NCBI GenBank assembly: GCA_964412845.1
Contig: CAYPQM010000144.1
Location: 1 to 18,531, forward strand
Direction: 5' to 3'
Length of the DNA stretch: 18,531 bases
Source: JAWWPY01 sp964412845
Lineage (GTDB): Bacteria; Actinomycetota; Actinomycetes; Streptosporangiales; Streptosporangiaceae
The notes under the pieces are model-generated. The model did not search any database. It was not told the origin of the DNA and saw only the letters and a program-made list of their open reading frames with translations. The position numbers and the translations under genes are program-made. Shown in pieces: positions 13,786 through 18,531 of the stretch (its first letter is position 1; each line of letters starts with the position of its first letter).

Positions 13786-15555
13786 GTGACAAACGACTCG
13801 CCCGGCCGCAGGCGCCCACGGGCCGGTCGCCGCTGGCTGGGGTGGCTGCCACTGGCCGTTCTGGCGGTCGCTGCCGCCAGCTTCCTGACATTGGGCTTGG
13901 CCGAGGCATGGTCCGACTCGCCCACGTTCGACGAGCCGGTATATGTAGCCGCTGGCGTCGCGGCCGCGGTGCACCACGACCTCACGCTGAACGACGAACA
14001 CCCACCGCTGCCGAAAGTGCTGGCCGCGCTGCCGGTACTGCTGGCCCATCCTGTCATTCCGGACAATGGCCGATGGACCGCAAATGACGAACGTAAGTAC
14101 AGCGCAAGATTTGTCCGTGCCCAGCTCGCGGCGGGCACGCTGCGCCGGGTCACGTTCGCCTCGCGCTTGGTGCCGCTGGCCGAGAGCGTCGGCGTGGCCT
14201 TCGCGGTCTTCGCGCTGGGCGGTGAACTGCTGGGCGGCGAACGGCTGGGATCGGCGGCTGGCGCGTTCGGCGGACTGGTCTGGCTGGCGTCGCCCTTCGT
14301 CCTGGGCATCGGCCATCTGGACGGCACCGACATCCCGTTCGCGCTGGCCGTGGTGCTGGCCGCATGGGCGCTGGCGCGGTGGCTGCGGCTGCGCAGCACC
14401 CGGGCGCTCGGCTGGCTCGGGCTCGCCCTGGCGGGCGCCGCCCTCACCGAGATCTCCGGGCTCCTGATCGTGGCGGCCGGCCTGACTGTCGTTGCCGGCA
14501 TGAGCCTGCGCGACACCGCGAGCCCCCCGGGAACCGGGAACCTCCGGGATACCGGTAGCTGGCGGGCGGGAGTCCGCCGGGCCGTGGCCCGCACCGGGCT
14601 GGCGGCCCTGATCGCCCTGGTCGCGCTCTGGATCCCGTACGCCGTGCTTGATCCCGCAGTCCTGGCGCACCCGGCGGCGGTGCTGCCCCAGCCCTACCTC
14701 GACGGCATCGGCTACCTGTGGAGGCACGACCGGATCCCCGGGCCTGGCTACCTGGCGGGCGTGTCCTATACCGGCGGACGCTGGTGGTTCTGGCCGGTGA
14801 GCCTCGTGATCAAACTGCCAGCCGCCGCCCTGCTGCTGCTCGTCGCCGGGGTCGTCGCTTGGTGGCGGGCTGACCAAGGCGCCCGGCGGCGGGCGCTGCT
14901 GGCGGTGGCCTTCCCGGCGATCCTGCTCACCGGCTTCACCGTCACCATGCCCAGGGACATCGGGCTGCGGTACCTGCTCCCGGTCCTCGCCCTGTGCGCC
15001 GCCGCTTCCGGTGCCCTGGTCCCCGCGGTCGCGGCGGCGCGGCCCGCGGCGCGCCGGGCCGCCGGGGTTGCGGTGGCCGGGGTGCTGGCGGTGGCGGCCG
15101 CCATGACTGCCGCCTCGTTCCCAGTCTCCCTGGCCTGGACCGCCGCACCGCTGCGGCCCGGCTATGCGGTGGCGACGAATTCCGACGTCGACTGGGGACA
15201 GGGCCTGTACGCCCTGCGGGCATGGAGTGCAGGCCGGCACCCCTGGGTCAGCTACTTCGGGCCGCGCGGCGTCATGGCGAATCCGGTCCCTGGGGGCCGC
15301 CCGCTGCTGGGCACGCCACCAAGCCAGGTCTCCGGCTGGGTCGCTGTGTCGGCGACCAACCTGACCAGCGCGGAGGCGTCCCGGCTGGCCTGGATCCGCG
15401 GGTACTGCCCGGTGCGGGTCCTGAACGGGTCGATTCTCATCTACCGGTTCCGCCGGCCGCCTGCCCCCGATCCGGTCGCCGGCCGGCCGCCGCCGCCGTG
15501 CGCGGGCCAGTGGAGTTCGGCTACCGGCCATGCCGAACCCGGTTTGCCGGGCTAG
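13786..15555 (+). CDS. GT-C membrane glycosyltransferase (PMT/ArnT-like)
   Basis: This multi-helix protein of about 589 residues fits GT-C transferases that use a polyprenyl-phosphate sugar. The first extracytoplasmic loop carries the catalytic-type acidic pair in SPTFDEPVY (D49, E50), and a second loop reads NDEHPPLPK (69-77). About ten to twelve helices follow. The soluble C-terminal part contains NSDVDWGQGL, a motif I associate with GT39/GT83-like proteins. GTG at 13786 is preferred because earlier in-frame codons from TTG 13753 have A/T-rich third positions unlike the rest. Neither start has a Shine-Dalgarno, so a leaderless transcript is possible; TTGACC at 13753 might then be a -35 box. 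It ends tail-to-tail with the LCP gene, sharing CTAG. Acceptor (protein, lipid or polymer) is unknown. Confidence 0.88.
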   Translation: MTNDSPGRRRPRAGRRWLGWLPLAVLAVAAASFLTLGLAEAWSDSPTFDEPVYVAAGVAAAVHHDLTLNDEHPPLPKVLAALPVLLAHPVIPDNGRWTANDERKYSARFVRAQLAAGTLRRVTFASRLVPLAESVGVAFAVFALGGELLGGERLGSAAGAFGGLVWLASPFVLGIGHLDGTDIPFALAVVLAAWALARWLRLRSTRALGWLGLALAGAALTEISGLLIVAAGLTVVAGMSLRDTASPPGTGNLRDTGSWRAGVRRAVARTGLAALIALVALWIPYAVLDPAVLAHPAAVLPQPYLDGIGYLWRHDRIPGPGYLAGVSYTGGRWWFWPVSLVIKLPAAALLLLVAGVVAWWRADQGARRRALLAVAFPAILLTGFTVTMPRDIGLRYLLPVLALCAAASGALVPAVAAARPAARRAAGVAVAGVLAVAAAMTAASFPVSLAWTAAPLRPGYAVATNSDVDWGQGLYALRAWSAGRHPWVSYFGPRGVMANPVPGGRPLLGTPPSQVSGWVAVSATNLTSAEASRLAWIRGYCPVRVLNGSILIYRFRRPPAPDPVAGRPPPPCAGQWSSATGHAEPGLPG

Positions 15556-17225
15556 GTGCAGATGTTCTGGTTCGCGGTCCGCGGCGTGAAACTGGCCGAA
15601 GGCTGCGGGGTTGGCGCTGGTGCGGATGGCGAGGTGGCGTAGACGGTGCTGCCGTAGTCACCGCCGAGGAGGAGGGTGAGCGCCGTATTGGTACCCGGGA
15701 CTTGCTGGAGAGCCGCACCGGGGACCTTGGATTCGAGCAACTGAGCGGCCGGCTCCATCCCGGCGGGATACTGGATGACCGTCTGGGTTACGTTCTGCTG
15801 GCTTTGGCTTGCGGTGGCTGTGGGCGTGGCCTTAAAACCATCCTGCTGCAGCACGGAAGCGACAGTGTCCTCCAGTCCGCCCGCCAGGGTCCCGTTCACG
15901 ACATCGACCGACACCGTTTTCGGGGAGAGTGTCACTGGCGGCGGCGTGAACAATGCCTTGCTGACCGGAACGTCATCCTGGAATGCCTGGAAGATCTGGC
16001 TGGCCGCAGGCTGCGCCCACATCACATTGGCAGTGTCGGTGGGGTCCACGAGGGAACGGGGATATGTGGGCACCGTGAAGAATGTCACCTGGCTGCGCTG
16101 CATGTTTTTCAGGCTGCTGGCGAATTTGTAGAGTCCGGTGATGCCGCCGAGCCCGGTGTCGATGGTGACCGACTTGGTGGCCGCGTTCAGGAAATTGTAG
16201 ATCGCCACGGGGTTGAGCAGCTTGCTCTGGACCCTCTTGACCAGCGACGACATGAACGCCTGCTGCCTGCCGATCCGCTCCAGGTCGCTGCCGTTGCCCA
16301 GGGTGTAGCGCGCGCGGACGTAACCGAGTGCCTGCGTGCCGTTGAGCAGATGATGGCCGGCGGCCAGGTAGAGGTGCGAATTCGGGTCGTCGATCAGGGT
16401 GGTGTTGCACTCCTCGACGCCGCCGAGGGCGCTCACCATGTCGCGAAAGCCCGCGAAATTGATAACGACAAAGTGATCGATGTGGATGCCGGTGTCCTGC
16501 TCCACGGTCTGGATGGTGCAGGCGACGCCAAGGTCGGTGTGATTCCCGTCCAGATTGCCGAGCGCGAATGCCTCGTTAATCTTGAACGTGGTCGGCGCGG
16601 ATTTCTGCCCGTTACCCATTGTGCAGGCCGGGATGTTTACCCAGGAGTCCCGCGGAATTGACATGATGTCGGCCCATTTCCGGCTGGCGGAGATATGCAC
16701 GATCATCAGGGTGTCTGACTGGTCGGTGCTCAGCCCGCTGCCGTAGCCGCTGCCCTGCCCGTTGCGGGTGTCCGAGCCGATCACCGCGATGTTCTCGGCC
16801 TGGGGGTGCAGGACCGGCGGCTGGTGCTTGAGGATGTGGGAGATGTTGACCTGGTGGATGTTGCCGTTCAGGTGCCGGTAGACCAGGTACCCGCCGGTGG
16901 CGGCGATCAGCACGACACCCGCGGTGATGCCGCCGGTCCAGGCCGCGATCCGCTTCCCCCGGCCAGGCCGGTGCCGGTGGTCGCGCCGTGCGCGGCGCCG
17001 GGCATGAGGGGCGCCGGCGGCCGTCGGGGGCTCGCCGTCAGGCGGCGCGGGCGTGCCACCGGCCGTCGGGGACTCGCCGTCAGGCGGCGCGGGCGTGCCA
17101 CCGGCCGTCGGGGACTCGCCGTCAGGCGGCGCAGGCGTGCCACCGGCCGCTGCGGCGGTGCCGCTGGCTGGCGCCGGATCGTCGTTGGGCGGCGCGGACT
17201 CGTCGGACGGAGCGGGCGTGTCCGT
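15552..17225 (-). CDS. LytR-CpsA-Psr ligase with repeat-rich N-terminus and no standard start
   Basis: This LCP enzyme should attach undecaprenyl-linked glycopolymers to peptidoglycan or arabinogalactan outside the membrane. Its domains, numbered from 17225, are a Pro/Ala/Asp-rich cytoplasmic part (1-90), a membrane helix (about 93-116), the LCP domain and a C-terminal LytR_C domain, then a Ser/Pro/Thr tail. LCP motifs are intact: GSDTR, SDTLMI, SIPRDSW, KINEAF, VRARYT and the DLERIGRQQ arginines. The first standard start, GTG 16913, falls in the middle of the membrane helix. The same frame continues upstream through three 14-residue repeats to a stop at 17232. An ACG at 17225 stands 9 nt after GGAAGGGGG, where ATG would be expected. 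I place the start there by inference. If wrong, the gene is 15552-16913. Confidence 0.88.
   Translation of the reverse strand, partial: TDTPAPSDESAPPNDDPAPASGTAAAAGGTPAPPDGESPTAGGTPAPPDGESPTAGGTPAPPDGEPPTAAGAPHARRRARRDHRHRPGRGKRIAAWTGGITAGVVLIAATGGYLVYRHLNGNIHQVNISHILKHQPPVLHPQAENIAVIGSDTRNGQGSGYGSGLSTDQSDTLMIVHISASRKWADIMSIPRDSWVNIPACTMGNGQKSAPTTFKINEAFALGNLDGNHTDLGVACTIQTVEQDTGIHIDHFVVINFAGFRDMVSALGGVEECNTTLIDDPNSHLYLAAGHHLLNGTQALGYVRARYTLGNGSDLERIGRQQAFMSSLVKRVQSKLLNPVAIYNFLNAATKSVTIDTGLGGITGLYKFASSLKNMQRSQVTFFTVPTYPRSLVDPTDTANVMWAQPAASQIFQAFQDDVPVSKALFTPPPVTLSPKTVSVDVVNGTLAGGLEDTVASVLQQDGFKATPTATASQSQQNVTQTVIQYPAGMEPAAQLLESKVPGAALQQVPGTNTALTLLLGGDYGSTVYATSPSAPAPTPQPSASFTPRTANQNICT
17022..17147 (-). 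repeat. Three tandem 42-bp repeats in the LCP N-terminus
   Basis: Copies lie at 17022-17063, 17064-17105 and 17106-17147 and differ at one or two bases. Each encodes 14 residues of the form TPAPPDGESPTAGG in the LCP frame. The period divides by three, so copy-number change would keep the frame. Confidence 0.92.
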
Positions 17226-17229
17226 GTGC

Positions 17230-17258
17230 GCTCACCCCCTTCCAGGTCAGGTGGGGGT
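17230..17258 (-). promoter_or_regulatory. LCP ribosome binding site inside a possible hairpin
   Basis: The minus strand reads AAGGGGGTGAGC (17230-17241), close to the full anti-16S complement. The six bases GGGGGT (17234-17239) can pair with ACCCCC (17253-17258) across a 13-nt loop, which would hide the ribosome binding site. It decides the upstream start at 17225 for the LCP gene. Confidence 0.5.
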
Positions 17259-17526
17259 TTCCTGCACGTCGCTGCCGCGAAGCGCAGGAAGGGCGAAAGG
17301 ACACGCACATCTCGCGAGCCCGTTTCATTAGGTAATAACGTAGTAGCGGCCCCGCAAGTTGCGCGGTCGGCCACGAGACCAGGCTGGCCTGGCACTACGC
17401 CCTCGACCCGTTTGGTTCCCCCGTTGTGGCCACAGTACTTGACCGGGTCATGTAGCGGTCTGTGACCATACCCATGGGGCGATTGTCAATCTAAAGGCTA
17501 TTTAGCATGATTTGGGCGCTGACGAG
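17259..17526. other. Intergenic region upstream of the LCP gene
   Basis: No gene is evident. On the minus strand a perfect TTGACA box (17484-17489) could be a -35, but no convincing -10 follows at 16-18 nt. The region is locally A/T-rich and holds small palindromes: GATTG-T-CAATC, CTAAA-5 nt-TTTAG (17492-17506) and CGCAA-G-TTGCG (17353-17363). These may be regulator sites. The LCP promoter most likely lies here. Confidence 0.4.
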
Positions 17527-17571
17527 CCGATGCCGGGTGGCCGGGGTCTGACCCCGGCCACCCGGCATCGG
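17527..17571 (-). terminator. Strong stem-loop terminator after the HAF-repeat gene
   Basis: A perfect 21-bp inverted repeat (17527-17547 with 17551-17571) has a 3-nt loop and a very G/C-rich stem (GGCCGGGGT / ACCCCGGCC at the tip). It starts 44 nt beyond the stop codon of the HAF-repeat gene. It separates that gene from the LCP promoter region. Confidence 0.9.
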
Positions 17572-17615
17572 CGTGGTCCTCACTGACTTACCGCACCGGC
17601 TTGGTCCGCACCGGC

Positions 17616-18531
17616 TTAGAAGTGAGTCGGCCCAGCCGACGCAACCGGCGCGGTCGTCGTTGCCGCTGTCGGCGTCACGGACGGCGTGGCCGACGGAGCC
17701 GTGATCGCCTTGGCCGACATGGTCGGGGTCGGGGTCACCGTCACGGTCACGGCCGGCGACAGGGGCGGGGCGAACGCCGCCGCGTGGTGGCTGGCCGCCA
17801 GCAGGAAACCGTCAGTGTTTCCCGCAGCATCGGTGTAGAAGCCGACGATGTCACCGGCATTGTTCACGCCGTTGATGGTGGTGGCGCCTGGGCCCAGCGG
17901 ATCGTTCACGGCCGCGAACCCGGCGTGGCTGGTCCAGGTGAACCCGAATGACTTGGCGTTATCGCCGCTTCCGGTCATGTAGGTGCCGACGACCTCACGC
18001 GAATCGTTGACGCCGAAGCCCATGGTCGACGAGGCGTGCGGGAAAGCCAGCGTGACGAGCTTGCCATTCGAGCGGAGCAGGAAGGCCTTGGTAACGCCGC
18101 CGGCCCCGGTGAAGAAACCGGTGATGTCACCGTTGTTGTTGATGCCCGACGGGGTCACGCTGGTCGCGCCATGGATCTTGATGGAGTGGAACCTGTGGCT
18201 GGCGATGTTGTAGGTGTACCCGTGGGCATTGCCCTTGTTGCCGGTGTAGAAGCCCACCGCGACATTCGAGTCGTTCACCCCGAGGAGCTGGTTGACCGGC
18301 GGGGTGGAGTTGTTGGTGGTGGGGAAACTGACGCTGTGGGAGTGACCGTGCCAGGCGTAGAAGCCGAAGTTGTTGTTCGTCTGGCTGGCCGTGTTCTGGG
18401 CCGACCAGAAGCCGACGCTCACGCCGAAGTCGTTGATCCCGATGACCTGGGTCTGGGCCGAACCAGGGACGTTCTGGTTCTGGTAGAAGGAGAACCTGTG
18501 CGACAGGGTCAGCTGGTACCCCTTGTTCGGG
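17616..18531 (-). CDS. HAF-repeat extracellular protein, N-terminal part outside window
   Basis: The visible 304 residues contain at least five repeats of about 45-50 residues with the core G(I/V)N..G.(V/I)VGF(Y/W): GINDFGVSVGFW, GVNDSNVAVGFY, GINNNGDITGFF, GVNDSREVVGTY and GVNNAGDIVGFY. This matches the HAF (extracellular repeat) pattern, thought to form beta-propeller-like blades. The C-terminus is a Thr/Pro/Ser/Ala-rich stretch (VTVTPTPT and on) ending in PTHF, like a wall-spanning or O-glycosylated linker, with no sortase motif. The frame stays open to the right edge without a start, so the signal peptide is expected outside. A GTG at 18422 is internal. Asn content is high for such GC-rich DNA, as in many secreted repeat proteins. 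The function is unknown. Confidence 0.82.
   Translation of the reverse strand, partial: PNKGYQLTLSHRFSFYQNQNVPGSAQTQVIGINDFGVSVGFWSAQNTASQTNNNFGFYAWHGHSHSVSFPTTNNSTPPVNQLLGVNDSNVAVGFYTGNKGNAHGYTYNIASHRFHSIKIHGATSVTPSGINNNGDITGFFTGAGGVTKAFLLRSNGKLVTLAFPHASSTMGFGVNDSREVVGTYMTGSGDNAKSFGFTWTSHAGFAAVNDPLGPGATTINGVNNAGDIVGFYTDAAGNTDGFLLAASHHAAAFAPPLSPAVTVTVTPTPTMSAKAITAPSATPSVTPTAATTTAPVASAGPTHF

Noticed and set aside
13762..15531. 589-codon open frame opposite the GT-C gene
   Set aside because: Composition is Arg/Gly/Gln-rich with no domain; it is a shadow of the glycosyltransferase.
17022..17147. Possible CRISPR array
   Set aside because: Repeats are directly contiguous, in frame and without spacers.
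16907..17395. 162-codon minus-strand frame with RRPVARPRRLTAS repeats
   Set aside because: It reads the same 42-bp repeats in another frame. The LCP frame joins smoothly to a membrane helix and the LCP domain.
17601..17951. Plus-strand Arg/Gly-rich frame at the right end
   Set aside because: Antisense to the Thr/Pro-rich end of the HAF-repeat gene; no ribosome binding site or motif.

Overview
This is high-GC actinomycete chromosome. The genes have G/C-rich third codon positions and often use GTG starts. The order groEL2, cold-shock gene, CysO-like carrier, threonine-synthase-like gene, otsA, otsB, DUF3263 resembles what I remember from Streptomyces and related actinomycetes. The mycosin-type protease, the DUF3263 protein and the LytR-CpsA-Psr (LCP) protein also point there. 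I cannot place it to genus. One 100-N scaffold gap (5686-5785) shows it is a draft assembly.

Left third (1-7024), stress and metabolism. On the minus strand are the 5' part of a stand-alone groEL controlled by two tandem CIRCE operators, a 66-aa cold-shock protein with an unusual leader, and a CysO/MoaD-like sulfur carrier downstream of a threonine-synthase-family enzyme. A clear SAM-I riboswitch precedes that pair, which suggests a job in methionine (homocysteine) supply rather than threonine. The trehalose genes otsA (+) and otsB (-) converge and overlap at their 3' ends. A DUF3263 gene lies just upstream of otsB, across the gap. A divergent gene encodes a DUF62 SAM hydrolase.

Middle (7025-13684), envelope. 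A mycosin-like subtilase has a substituted oxyanion residue and a cytoplasmic tail of about 330 residues. Facing it is a minus-strand, probably co-transcribed set: a PAP2/AUR1-like membrane enzyme, a 789-residue protein joining a degenerate alkaline-phosphatase-like exodomain to about ten membrane helices, and a PlsC acyltransferase whose start overlaps the preceding stop codon.

Right third (13685-18531). A GT-C membrane glycosyltransferase (+) converges on an LCP ligase (-). The two share a palindromic CTAG as stop codon. The LCP reading frame runs upstream through three 42-bp repeats to a good ribosome binding site but has no standard start codon there; an ACG sits where the start should be. 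A very strong 21-bp-stem terminator follows, and then the 3' part of a HAF-repeat secreted protein that runs off the window.

Together the right half looks like a cell-envelope lipid and glycopolymer assembly locus. No tRNA, rRNA, CRISPR array, transposase or phage gene was seen.
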